In this document: piece by piece, positions 9,290 to 18,012 of the stretch
How the letters are laid out: the number at the start of each line of letters is the position of its first letter
Numbering within the stretch: position 1 is the stretch's first letter
Assembly: GCF_004337505.1 (NCBI RefSeq)
Contig: NZ_SJZI01000052.1
Coordinates: forward strand, 62,001-126,000
Source: Flaviaestuariibacter flavus
Lineage (GTDB): Bacteria > Bacteroidota > Bacteroidia > Chitinophagales > Chitinophagaceae
DNA length: 64,000 nt
Direction: 5' to 3'
The notes under the pieces: generated by a model
Seen by the model: only the letters and a program-made list of their open reading frames with translations
What the model was told of the DNA's origin: nothing
Database searches by the model: none
Translations under genes and position numbers: made by a program

Positions 9290-11983
9290 ATGAGACGGAC
9301 CTTCCTGCTTGGTACTTTGCTTGCCGCCATCACCGCCATCGCGCAGCCGCCTTCGCCGCGCAGTCATTTCGGATTCAACATCGGCGATAATTACCAGCTC
9401 GCTACCTATACGCAAACCGAGGCTTATTTCAAGAAGCTGGCGGCGGCTTCCGACCGGGTGCGGCTGGTGGATATCGGCAAGACCGAGGAAGGGCGATCGC
9501 AATGGATGCTCGTGGTGTCGGCGCCCGGCAACCTGGCGCAGCTCGAAAAGTATAAAGGCATCTCGCAGCAGCTTGCGCGCGCCGAGGGCATCGACGAAAG
9601 CACGGCGCGCCGCCTGGCCACGGAAGGCAAGGCCGTGGTATGGATCGACGGCGGACTGCACGCCACCGAGACTGTCGGTGCGCACCAACTGGTGGAGACG
9701 ATCTGGAACTTCGTGAGCCGCAACGACGCCGAAACACAGCGCATCCTCAACGATGTGATCATACTTTTTGTACATGCCAATCCTGATGGACAGGAACTCG
9801 TGAGCAACTGGTACATGCGCAACGCCGATACACTAAAGCGCTCGTACCGCTACCTGCCGCGGCAATACCAGAAATACGTAGGCCACGACAACAACCGCGA
9901 CTTCTACATGATGAATATGAAGGAGACGCAGAACATGAGCCGGCAGCAATACGTGGAGTGGATCCCGCAGATCATTTACAACCACCACCAGACCGGCCCC
10001 GCCGGCTCGGTGCTGGCCGGTCCGCCCTACCGCGATCCCTTCAACTATGTATACGACCCGCTGGTGATCACCTCGCTCGATGCGGTCGGTGCCGCCATGA
10101 ACAACCGCCTCAACACGGAAGGAAAGCCGGGCTACACGCAGCGCGCGGGCTCCGTGTACTCCACCTGGTGGAACGGCGGGCTGCGCACCACACCGTATTA
10201 CCACAATATCGTCGGTATCCTCACCGAGATCATCGGCGACCCTACGCCGTCGCAGGTGCCGGTGGTGCCCGCGCGCCTCGTGCCCAACGGCGCCACGCCC
10301 AACCCGGTAACGCCGCAGCGCTGGACCTTCCGGCGCTCTATCGATTACTCTGTGTCGCTCAACTATGCCGTGCTCGACTACGCCAGCCGCAACCGCGAAC
10401 ACCTGCTGTACAATATCTGGCGCATGGGCCGCAATGGCATCGATGCCGGCAGCCGCGACAACTGGACGCTGGGCCCGCGGCTTTCCGATTCGGTGGTCGC
10501 TGCCTGGCGCAAAGACCAGCGTGGCCGCGAAGGGGTGCCACGCACCCCCGACACGGTGGCGCAGCGTTACTACGACCTGGTGTTCCGCGACACTTCACTC
10601 CGCGATGCGCGGGCCTACGTGATCCCGCCGCAGGCCGACATGCCCACGGCCACCAAATTCATCAATGCGTTGCTCTACAGTGGCGTCAAGGTGCAGCGTT
10701 CAACCGCTTCCTTTAATGCGGGAGGGAAAACCTATCCGGCAGGGTCGTACGTGGTGCCGGCCGCGCAGGCCTTCCGCCCGCACGTACTCGATATGTTCGA
10801 GCCGCAGGATCACCCCAACGACCTGCAATACCCGGGCGGGCCGCCGGTGCCGCCCTACGACGCCGCCGGCTGGACGCCTGCCTTTACGATGGGCATTCGC
10901 TTCGAACGCCTGCTGCAGCCCGTTCAGGCCAATCTGGAAACAATCCCGTACGGTGAGTTGCAAACTGCCAATGTGGTGATCAGCGGGAAGGGGAAAGCCG
11001 GTTTTCTGTTGAACGGGCAGGTCAATAACAGCTATGCGCTGGTGAACGACCTGCTGCGCGAAGGTGTGCCGGTATCCCGTATTGTTACGGGGGAAGACGC
11101 CGGTGCTTTCTATGTGCCGGCATCCGCTAATGCGGCCGTGCACCGTCTTGCCGCTACCTGGGGCCTGCCCGTCCGCAGCCTCGACCGCAAGCCGCGGTCG
11201 CTTACCGCGGTGCGGCCGCGGCGTGTAGGGCTCTTTGAGCCCTATGGCGGCTCGGAGCCGTCGGGCTGGGCCCGCTGGATCCTGGAGCAGTACCACTTCC
11301 CGGCCGCGCAGGTGTATGTAAAAGACATCGACTCGGGGGATATACGCAAGCGCTTCGACGTGCTTCTTTTTGTTACCGGCACCATACCACCTCCCGGGCT
11401 GCGGGAAGGGAGGGGCGGCCCGCGGCCGGAAGAAATCCCGGAGGAATACCGCCGCATGCTGGGCCGTATTTCTACGGACACGACGATCCGGCACCTGCGC
11501 CGCTTCCTTGAAGAAGGCGGCTCGGTGCTGGCCATCGGCAGCAGCACGGCACTTGCCTATCACCTGAAGCTGCCCGTACGCAACGCGCTCACCGAAGTGG
11601 TGAACGGCGAAGAGCGCCCGCTCCCGGGTGAGAAGTTTTATATCCCCGGCTCTGTGCTGGAATTGCAGGTAAGCACCACCGACCGGGCCACGCTGGGCAT
11701 GCCGCGGCGCGCCGACGCCGTGTTTGCCCGCAGCCCGGTGTTCCGCGTTGGGCCGGAGGCCGTGCTGAGCCGCCAGGTGCGGCCGCTTGCCTGGTTTGCA
11801 ACGGAGCGCCCGCTGCGCAGCGGCTGGGCCTGGGGGCAGAACTACCTGAAGGATGGCGTCGCCGCCTTTGCCGCGCCGGTTGGCAAGGGCACCTTTTATG
11901 CGTTCGGCCCCGAGATCATTTTCCGCGGCCAGGCGCAGGGCACCTACAAATTCCTCTTCAACCAGCTTTACGCGCTCGACTGA
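9290..11983 (+). CDS. Secreted M14 zinc carboxypeptidase with C-terminal GATase-like domain
   Basis: 897-residue exported metallopeptidase. The start at 9290 gives a signal peptide (MRRTFLLGTLLAAITAIA, cut before QPP); the in-frame ATG at 9227 would bury it. The zinc site is H124-A-T-E127 in GLHATETVG, with the third ligand in YNHHQTGP (His232 or His233), and the NPDGQE motif lies between, as in family M14. The middle region is beta-rich. From about residue 646 a Rossmann-like segment (VGLFEPYGGSEPSG...DVLLFVTG...FLEEGGSVLAIG) resembles class I glutamine amidotransferase/DJ-1 folds, without an obvious catalytic Cys. It sits beside ggt and upstream of a second M14 enzyme, and its 3' end overlaps the convergent small gene by 16 bp. 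Confidence 0.9.
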   Translation: MRRTFLLGTLLAAITAIAQPPSPRSHFGFNIGDNYQLATYTQTEAYFKKLAAASDRVRLVDIGKTEEGRSQWMLVVSAPGNLAQLEKYKGISQQLARAEGIDESTARRLATEGKAVVWIDGGLHATETVGAHQLVETIWNFVSRNDAETQRILNDVIILFVHANPDGQELVSNWYMRNADTLKRSYRYLPRQYQKYVGHDNNRDFYMMNMKETQNMSRQQYVEWIPQIIYNHHQTGPAGSVLAGPPYRDPFNYVYDPLVITSLDAVGAAMNNRLNTEGKPGYTQRAGSVYSTWWNGGLRTTPYYHNIVGILTEIIGDPTPSQVPVVPARLVPNGATPNPVTPQRWTFRRSIDYSVSLNYAVLDYASRNREHLLYNIWRMGRNGIDAGSRDNWTLGPRLSDSVVAAWRKDQRGREGVPRTPDTVAQRYYDLVFRDTSLRDARAYVIPPQADMPTATKFINALLYSGVKVQRSTASFNAGGKTYPAGSYVVPAAQAFRPHVLDMFEPQDHPNDLQYPGGPPVPPYDAAGWTPAFTMGIRFERLLQPVQANLETIPYGELQTANVVISGKGKAGFLLNGQVNNSYALVNDLLREGVPVSRIVTGEDAGAFYVPASANAAVHRLAATWGLPVRSLDRKPRSLTAVRPRRVGLFEPYGGSEPSGWARWILEQYHFPAAQVYVKDIDSGDIRKRFDVLLFVTGTIPPPGLREGRGGPRPEEIPEEYRRMLGRISTDTTIRHLRRFLEEGGSVLAIGSSTALAYHLKLPVRNALTEVVNGEERPLPGEKFYIPGSVLELQVSTTDRATLGMPRRADAVFARSPVFRVGPEAVLSRQVRPLAWFATERPLRSGWAWGQNYLKDGVAAFAAPVGKGTFYAFGPEIIFRGQAQGTYKFLFNQLYALD

Positions 11984-12258
11984 TCGCCGGGTGCCGGCGT
12001 GTCGAGGTCGCGCACCTTCACCTGTTCGAGGTAAGGCTGCAGCAAAGCCGTATCGTCGGAGGCGACGATCTGCTCCACATGCTTGCGGTAGGCCTCGTAG
12101 CGGACCTCTACATAAAATCCCTGTAGCTGGTATAATATAGCCGGTTGCCCCTCAGCGATACGTTTGCCGATGTATGCCCCGTCGCGTTGCAGCAGGTTCA
12201 TCTGCGTGTCGGGGGGCATATCGCGGAAAAGCTCCGGCGTAATTGCCTTCTTAGTCAT
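11968..12258 (-). CDS. Small conserved-looking hypothetical protein (96 residues)
   Basis: 96-residue soluble protein beginning MTKKAITPELFRDMPP and rich in charged helices (YEAYRKHVEQIVASDD, LLQPYLEQVKVRDLD). There is no signal peptide, membrane segment or recognised motif. Its last codons overlap the convergent M14 peptidase gene by 16 bp. The good codon pattern and a plausible ATG make it likely real, but I do not recognise the family. It is followed upstream by a 150-bp gap with a GGGCGGGG/CCCC..GCCC imperfect dyad (about 12303-12332). Confidence 0.65.
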   Translation of the reverse strand: MTKKAITPELFRDMPPDTQMNLLQRDGAYIGKRIAEGQPAILYQLQGFYVEVRYEAYRKHVEQIVASDDTALLQPYLEQVKVRDLDTPAPGDQSSA

Positions 12259-12410
12259 AACTCACTCTTTCAGTAGTTCACAAATCAATCGACGGAAGGC
12301 TGCGGGCGGGGAGTTATCCCCATTCCGCCCGTTGGTACGTGGGTTACGATTCCGCGCCAAAAGGGTGCCAATACTGCCTTTGGCTTAAATTGCCCCCAAA
12401 TTTTTCCGGC

Positions 12411-14912
12411 ATGCGCCTACGCTTTCTCCTGCTGTTTTTTCTCGGTTCCATAATCGCCGCCAGCGCGCAGCTTCAAAGTCCTGAGCGCTTTCTCGGCTAT
12501 GCGGTGGGCAGCCGGTACACCCCGCATCACCGCCTTGTATCCTATTTTGAGCACCTGTCCGCCCAGGCCCGCGATCGCGTAAAGCTGCAGGTGTACGGCA
12601 GCACCAACGAAGGGCGCCCGCTGGTGGCGGCTTTTATCTCGTCGCCCGAAAACATTGCCCGCCTGGATGCCATCCGCAGCGCCAACCTGGGGCTGGCTGC
12701 CGGCCAGGACCAGCGCGCCGGAACGCCCGTGATCGTGTGGCTTTCCTACAATGTGCACGGCAATGAACCTTCTTCATCGGAGGCCGCCCTGCGCACCGCC
12801 TATGCGCTTGTCAGCGGCGAAGGCCACTCTTCCGAATGGCTGCGCAATACCGTGGTTGTGATCGACCCCTGCCTGAACCCGGACGGGCGCGACCGCTATG
12901 TGAACTGGTTCCAGTCTGTGTCGGGGAAAAAGCCCAACGCCTTGCCGGACGCGCGCGAGCACCGCGAGCCCTGGCCCGGCGGGCGCGTCAACCATTATTA
13001 TTTCGATCTTAACCGCGACTGGGCCTGGCAAACACAGGTGGAGTCGCAGGCGCGGATGGCGCTCTACCAGTCGTGGCTGCCGCAGGTGCACGTCGACTTC
13101 CACGAGCAGGGCGTCAATAACCCCTACTACTTCGCACCGGCCGCGGAGCCCTACCACGAGGTGATCACCCCCTGGCAGCGGGAGTTCCAGAAAATGATCG
13201 GGCAAAACCACGCCCGCTATTTCGACAAGGCCGGCTGGCTTTATTTCACCCGCGAGGTGTTTGACCTTTTCTATCCTTCTTACGGCGATACGTACCCGCT
13301 CTACAGCGGTGCTATCGGCATGACCTACGAACAGGGCGGCGGTCCCGCCGGCGGCCTGGCGGCGCTGACCCATTCGGGCGATACGCTGACGCTTGCCGAC
13401 CGGGTGGAGCATCATTTCACTACGGGCATGAGTACCATTGAAACCGCCTCCGCCAATGCCACGCAACTGCTGCAGGAATACCGCAACTATTTCCGTACGG
13501 CGCAAAGCAGCGGGCAGGGAGGCTACCGGAACTACGTGGTGAAGCACCGCCCCGAAGACGGCGGGCGTATCGCCGCACTGCGTCGCCTGCTCGACCGCAA
13601 TGGGATCCATTATACCGACGGGCAGTCGGGCGCTGCCCGTGGCTTCAGCTACGAAAGCACCCGCGACGAGAGCTTCACGATCGGGGCCGAAGACCTCGTT
13701 ATCCCGTCGGTGCAGCAGCGCAGCGCCCTGGTGCGCGTGCTCTTTGAGCCCAACCCCAGGCTCGCCGACTCGCTCACTTATGATATTACTGCCTGGGCTT
13801 TGCCCTACGTATATGGATTGAAAGCCTATGCCGCCCGCGATCTGGGCGGGCTGCGCAGCGCGGCGCGCCCTGTGGCGCCGGCCGCTCCTTTGGGCGATGC
13901 TTATGGCTATGTAGTTCGCTGGGATGGTGTTGGCGCGGCCCGCTTCGCGGGGGCGCTGCTGCAGGCAGGCGTGCGCCTGCGCTTCAGCGAGCGGCCCTTC
14001 ACCCTTGGCGGCCGTCGCTTCGAACGCGGCACCGTCATCGTGCTGAGCAATGCCAACCGCGCCGTTGGCGACCTGAGTACGCTGCTGCGGGCTAAAGCCG
14101 CTGAAAGCGCCGTCGAGCTCGTGCCGGTGAGTACCGGCCTGGTGGAGTCAGGAAGTGATTTCGGTGCTTCATCCGTACGGCCGCTCGGGACACCAAAAGT
14201 TGCGGTGCTGGCGGGCGAAGGCACGAGCAACAACGCCGTGGGCGAGGTATGGCACTACTTCGAGCAGGTGATCGATTACCCCGTAACGCTTATCAATACA
14301 ACGGATTTTGGCCGCACCGACTTGTCGCAGTTCAACGTGGTAGTGCTTCCCAACGGCAACTACCGCTTTCTTTCCGACAAGCTGATGGCCGAGAGCCTGC
14401 GCACCTGGGTTTCGCGCGGGGGCAAGCTCATTGCCCTGGAAGGCGCGGTGAGCCAGCTGGCGGGACTTGACTGGGGACTCAAAGCGCGCAAGGGCGAAGA
14501 CAGTGCCGATGCGGCGCGCAACCCTTATGCGGCATTACGCACTTACGGCGACCGCGAGCGGGAAGAGATCGCCAACTTCACACCGGGCTCCATTTACCGG
14601 GTTACACTCGACAATACGCACCCGTTGGCTTATGGCTATTCGGGCACCTATTACACGCTGCGCCAGGACGACCGTGTGTATGAGTTCTTCAACGAAGGCG
14701 GTTGGAACGTTGGTGTAGTGAAAAAAGAAAAACCGCTCGCCGGCTTTGTAGGCAACAAGCTGCAGCCGCGGATGCAGGATGCGCTCGTATTTGGTGTGCA
14801 GGACCTGGGCAGCGGCTCGGTGGTTTATTTTGCCGACGATGTGCTGTTCCGCAGCTTCTGGGAAAATGGAAAGCTGCTGTTTGCCAACGCGGTGTTTCTT
14901 GTAGGGCAATGA
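12411..14912 (+). CDS. Second secreted M14 zinc carboxypeptidase with C-terminal GATase-like domain
   Basis: 833-residue exported M14-family metallopeptidase. The start at 12411 gives the signal peptide MRLRFLLLFFLGSIIAASA, cut before QLQ. The zinc ligands are H116-G-N-E119 in YNVHGNEPSSSE and His227 or His231 in VHVDFHEQG; NPDGRDRY and FDLNRDW also fit the family. From about residue 597 there is a GATase-like segment (KVAVLAGEGTSNN...FNVVVLPNG...WVSRGGKLIALEG) comparable to the one in the upstream peptidase. The domain order is the same but sequence similarity between the two is low, so they are distant paralogues rather than a recent duplication. It is probably involved in external protein or peptide use. 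Confidence 0.9.
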   Translation: MRLRFLLLFFLGSIIAASAQLQSPERFLGYAVGSRYTPHHRLVSYFEHLSAQARDRVKLQVYGSTNEGRPLVAAFISSPENIARLDAIRSANLGLAAGQDQRAGTPVIVWLSYNVHGNEPSSSEAALRTAYALVSGEGHSSEWLRNTVVVIDPCLNPDGRDRYVNWFQSVSGKKPNALPDAREHREPWPGGRVNHYYFDLNRDWAWQTQVESQARMALYQSWLPQVHVDFHEQGVNNPYYFAPAAEPYHEVITPWQREFQKMIGQNHARYFDKAGWLYFTREVFDLFYPSYGDTYPLYSGAIGMTYEQGGGPAGGLAALTHSGDTLTLADRVEHHFTTGMSTIETASANATQLLQEYRNYFRTAQSSGQGGYRNYVVKHRPEDGGRIAALRRLLDRNGIHYTDGQSGAARGFSYESTRDESFTIGAEDLVIPSVQQRSALVRVLFEPNPRLADSLTYDITAWALPYVYGLKAYAARDLGGLRSAARPVAPAAPLGDAYGYVVRWDGVGAARFAGALLQAGVRLRFSERPFTLGGRRFERGTVIVLSNANRAVGDLSTLLRAKAAESAVELVPVSTGLVESGSDFGASSVRPLGTPKVAVLAGEGTSNNAVGEVWHYFEQVIDYPVTLINTTDFGRTDLSQFNVVVLPNGNYRFLSDKLMAESLRTWVSRGGKLIALEGAVSQLAGLDWGLKARKGEDSADAARNPYAALRTYGDREREEIANFTPGSIYRVTLDNTHPLAYGYSGTYYTLRQDDRVYEFFNEGGWNVGVVKKEKPLAGFVGNKLQPRMQDALVFGVQDLGSGSVVYFADDVLFRSFWENGKLLFANAVFLVGQ

Positions 14913-15080
14913 GGAAGAATGCAGATCTTTTATGATTGATATGATTTACGCAGCCTTCGACTTCGCTCAGGCTGACAATGTCATGGTGAGCTTGCCGAAC
15001 CATGCGTGCGTCAGCCCATCATAAAAAATCATAACCAATCTGCGCATGGCGCCAACGGCGCCATCAGCGTTCTTTCTCTT
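14911..15080. repeat. Inverted-repeat element, AGAACGCAGATT family, copy A
   Basis: The left arm GAGGAAGAATGCAGATC begins inside the stop region of the preceding gene. The right arm carries AACCAATCTGCGCATGG, the dyad GGCGCCAACGGCGCC, and CAGCGTTCTTTCTCTTC. It matches the copies at 22327-22444 and 44680-44800, but has a different central insert. Confidence 0.7.
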
Positions 15081-15109
15081 CTCGTGACAACCAAAAACGA
15101 ATGCTATTT

Positions 15110-17632
15110 ATGAAACGGTTACTATACTTTTTGCTTCTGGCTTCTTTCACTGCAAATGCCCAGGAGCCGGTCTTTCGTACTTCGGCGGACATCTACCTGG
15201 GCCTGCGCAAGCTGAATGTGCTTGGGTCGGTGCTGTACCTGGCAGCGCATCCCGATGACGAGAACACGCGCCTGCTGGCTTACCTGGCCAAAGACCGGAT
15301 GTACCGCACCGGCTACCTGTCGCTCACCCGCGGCGACGGCGGGCAGAACCTGATCGGCGATGAGCAGGGCGTAGAGCTCGGCCTCATCCGCACCCAGGAG
15401 CTGCTGGCAGCGCGCCGCATCGATGGCGCCGAGCAGTTCTTTACCCGGGCCTTCGACTTCGGGTTTTCAAAAACACCGGTCGAAACCTTTACCAAATGGG
15501 ACCGGGAAAAGATCCTCTCCGACGTGGTATGGGTCATCCGGAAGTTTCAGCCCGATGTAATCATTACGCGCTTTCCCACTACCGGTGAAGGCGGGCACGG
15601 CCACCATACGGCGTCCGCAATCCTGGCCAACGAGGCCTTTACCGCCGCCGCCGACCCGAAGCGTTTTCCCGAGCAGCTCCGGTGGGTACGCCCCTGGCAG
15701 GCCAAACGCATTTTGTGGAATACGTTCAACTTCGGCAGTACCAATACCATCCGCGAGGATCAGCATCATTTCGACGTAGGCGGTTATAACCCGGTGCTGG
15801 GCAAAAGCTATGGCGAGATCGCCGCCGATAGCCGCAGCCAGCACAAGAGCCAGGGCTTCGGCGTGCCGCGGCAGCGGGGTGAGGCGCTTGAATATTTCAA
15901 GCAAACCGGAGGCGCGGCTTTCAGTAAGGACCTCATGGATGATGTTGACCTCTCCTGGGACCGCATGCCCGGCGGCGCGGCGATCCGCCCGCTGGTAAAC
16001 AACGTGCTGGCGAACTATGATTTCATGGCGCCGCAGAAGTCGGTGCCGGCGCTGATCGTGCTTTATAAGGCGCTCCAGGCGGCACCGCAAAGCTATTGGC
16101 GCGACCAGAAGCTTTCCGAAGTGAAAGACCTGATCGAGTCGGCGAGCGGACTTTGGATCGAAGCCTTCAGCATGGAACCTTACGCGGTGCAGGGCGATTC
16201 GGTGCGACTCAATTTCGTGCTCAACAGCCGCCTTGGCGTTCCGGTTATCCTTGAGCGCATCACTACCCGTGGTCTTGATACGGCTATGCGTGCAGACGCC
16301 GCGGCCAACAAGAATATTATATTGGTCCGCAGCCTCGCGGTCGACTCGAGCTTTCCGCTGACGCAGCCTTACTGGCTCCGGGAAAAAATGAGCGAAGGGT
16401 ATTATACCGTGACCGATCAAAGCCTCATCGGCCGCCCCGATGTGGAGCCTGCATTCGAGGCGCAGTTCCGCATTTCCATCGATGGCGTTCCGTTCACGCT
16501 GACACGACCGGTGCGGTATAAGTTTACCGACCCGGTGAAGGGCGAGCAGTACCATCCGCTGTACATCATTCCGGCCGCCACCATCACTACGGGGCCCGAT
16601 GTGCTGCTGCTGCCGCGCGGCGACAAGGAGCCCCGGCAGGCCGTGGCGCAGGTCAAAGCGCACAAAGACATCAAGGCGCCGGTTGAAGTGGAGCTGCGTG
16701 GCTATCCCAACAGCGGGCCGGTGCGCGACAATAGCTTTTCGCTGCAGCGGAATGCCAACAAGCAATATGCTTTCCAGGTGTCGGGCACCGATCGGTTTAC
16801 GAAAACCGATACCGGACTTATCTATCAGAACCGCCTCGAATCGGCGCTTGCTTATGCGCATTTCAAAGGCACGGAGCAGCACGATGCCGACGTGGCGATG
16901 CGTGCCATCAACTATGCGCACATCCCGTCGATCCGTTATTTCCTTACCGACCCGCTGAGCCTGCTCAACATCGACCTGAAAACACGCGGTAAGAAGATCG
17001 GTTATATCGTAGGCGCCGGTGACAAGGTGCCGGCGGCACTCGAGCAAATGGGCTTCGACGTGACGGTGCTGGGAGAGAAGGAACTGCAACGGCTCAACCT
17101 GAAAAGCTTCGACGCCATCATCAGCGGGGTGCGGGCTTACAATACCAACGACTGGCTCAACCCGCTGCACGGCAAGCTGATGAAATACGTGGAAGACGGC
17201 GGCAACCTGATCGTGCAGTACAACACCAGTAACCAGATCGGGCCGGTGCGTGCCAAGATCGGACCGTATAACTTCAACATCACCCGCAACCGCATTACCG
17301 ATGAAAATGCCGCAGTAACCATCCTGAAGCCGGAGCACCCGGTGCTGAATTTCCCGAATAAGATCAATGCCACCGACTTCAACGGCTGGATCCAGGAGCG
17401 CAGCATTTACCATGCGTCTACCAGCGACCTGCCGAAAGAATTCGAAATGGTGTTCCGGATGAACGATCCCGGTGAAGCGCCCGACGACGGCAGCCTGATC
17501 ATTGCGAAATACGGCAAGGGCTATTTCACCTATACGGGACTCGTGTTTTTCCGCGAGCTGCCTGCGGGTGTTCCGGGTGCGTACCGGCTGCTGGCCAACC
17601 TGATTGCGCTTAACCAGAAAAAGGAACTCTGA
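15110..17632 (+). CDS. Secreted PIG-L (LmbE-like) deacetylase with C-terminal GATase-like domain
   Basis: 840 residues from the ATG at 15110 (an in-frame ATG at 15101 would add three residues). Signal peptide MKRLLYFLLLASFTANA, cut before QEP. The N-terminal 270 residues are a PIG-L/LmbE zinc deacetylase domain: AAHPDDE near residue 45 and GGHGHHTAS near 165 hold the metal ligands and catalytic Asp. These enzymes remove acetyl groups from N-acetylglucosamine-type substrates; the substrate here is unknown. After a beta-rich middle part, residues about 627-715 (KKIGYIVGAGDKVPAAL...FDAIISGVRAY...YVEDGGNLIVQYN) look GATase-like, as in the two preceding M14 enzymes. The stop codon overlaps the ATG of the next small gene (TGATG). 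Confidence 0.88.
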   Translation: MKRLLYFLLLASFTANAQEPVFRTSADIYLGLRKLNVLGSVLYLAAHPDDENTRLLAYLAKDRMYRTGYLSLTRGDGGQNLIGDEQGVELGLIRTQELLAARRIDGAEQFFTRAFDFGFSKTPVETFTKWDREKILSDVVWVIRKFQPDVIITRFPTTGEGGHGHHTASAILANEAFTAAADPKRFPEQLRWVRPWQAKRILWNTFNFGSTNTIREDQHHFDVGGYNPVLGKSYGEIAADSRSQHKSQGFGVPRQRGEALEYFKQTGGAAFSKDLMDDVDLSWDRMPGGAAIRPLVNNVLANYDFMAPQKSVPALIVLYKALQAAPQSYWRDQKLSEVKDLIESASGLWIEAFSMEPYAVQGDSVRLNFVLNSRLGVPVILERITTRGLDTAMRADAAANKNIILVRSLAVDSSFPLTQPYWLREKMSEGYYTVTDQSLIGRPDVEPAFEAQFRISIDGVPFTLTRPVRYKFTDPVKGEQYHPLYIIPAATITTGPDVLLLPRGDKEPRQAVAQVKAHKDIKAPVEVELRGYPNSGPVRDNSFSLQRNANKQYAFQVSGTDRFTKTDTGLIYQNRLESALAYAHFKGTEQHDADVAMRAINYAHIPSIRYFLTDPLSLLNIDLKTRGKKIGYIVGAGDKVPAALEQMGFDVTVLGEKELQRLNLKSFDAIISGVRAYNTNDWLNPLHGKLMKYVEDGGNLIVQYNTSNQIGPVRAKIGPYNFNITRNRITDENAAVTILKPEHPVLNFPNKINATDFNGWIQERSIYHASTSDLPKEFEMVFRMNDPGEAPDDGSLIIAKYGKGYFTYTGLVFFRELPAGVPGAYRLLANLIALNQKKEL

Positions 17633-17787
17633 TGGCACCCGCTCCGGATCCTACACGCCGCCGCATCGGCATTGTGTTCGTAATTGTGCTCGGGCTTGTG
17701 CTCGGCATCGCGATCAAAAAGCTGACCCTCGGCCTTTTGCTGGGGCTCCTGCTGGGTGTACTGGCAGGAGGATTGAAAAGACATTGA
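17632..17787 (+). CDS. Very small membrane protein (51 residues)
   Basis: 51-residue product MAPAPDPTRRRIGIVF..., with two hydrophobic segments (residues about 12-28 and 31-47, rich in Leu, Gly and Val) separated by KK and ending GGLKRH. The ATG overlaps the stop of the deacetylase gene by one base, which points to translational coupling. I do not recognise a family. It lies upstream of another tiny membrane protein and a sodium symporter, but a 108-bp AT-rich repeat separates it from them, so it may belong with the deacetylase transcript. Confidence 0.6.
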   Translation: MAPAPDPTRRRIGIVFVIVLGLVLGIAIKKLTLGLLLGLLLGVLAGGLKRH

Positions 17788-17793
17788 GTGGAA

Positions 17794-17882
17794 TTTTCAA
17801 CAATCAATGTTCAATTTTCAATGTTCAAGGAGTGGAGAAACCACTTGTAATTTGAATATTGAGCATTGCATATTGAATATTT
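17794..17882. repeat. AT-rich inverted-repeat element, TTGAATATTG family
   Basis: The left arm (TCAACAATCAATGTTCAA and onward) and right arm (AATTTGAATATTGAGCATTG and onward) are largely complementary. They enclose the small hairpin AGTGGAGAAACCACT (about 17831-17845). Same family as 168-201, 21706-21797 and 24672-24880. Confidence 0.65.
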
Positions 17883-17895
17883 ATCTTGCTCGCAT

Positions 17896-18012
17896 ATGGC
17901 CCATGACCGCGTTCCGTTCTTCCGCTCCTGGCGAGGCTGGTACTGGCTCGTATTCGGCGTGCTGATGGCGCTCATCTTCTTTTTCTGGTACCTAACCCGC
18001 CGCTACGCATGA
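17896..18012 (+). CDS. Single-pass small protein coupled to the sodium symporter (38 residues)
   Basis: 38-residue product with a short polar, aromatic N-terminus (MAHDRVPFFRSWRGWYW), one hydrophobic helix (LVFGVLMALIFFFWYL) and a basic end TRRYA. The TGA stop overlaps the ATG of the symporter gene (ATGA at 18009-18012), a typical sign of coupled translation of partners. Small accessory proteins preceding solute:sodium symporters are known in bacteria, and this gene fits that pattern by position and topology. It is too short for most automatic gene callers. Confidence 0.75.
   Translation: MAHDRVPFFRSWRGWYWLVFGVLMALIFFFWYLTRRYA

Noticed and set aside
15467-17638. Long minus-strand open frame (723 codons)
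   Set aside because: Antisense to the deacetylase gene, whose motifs and signal peptide are clear. Shadow frame.
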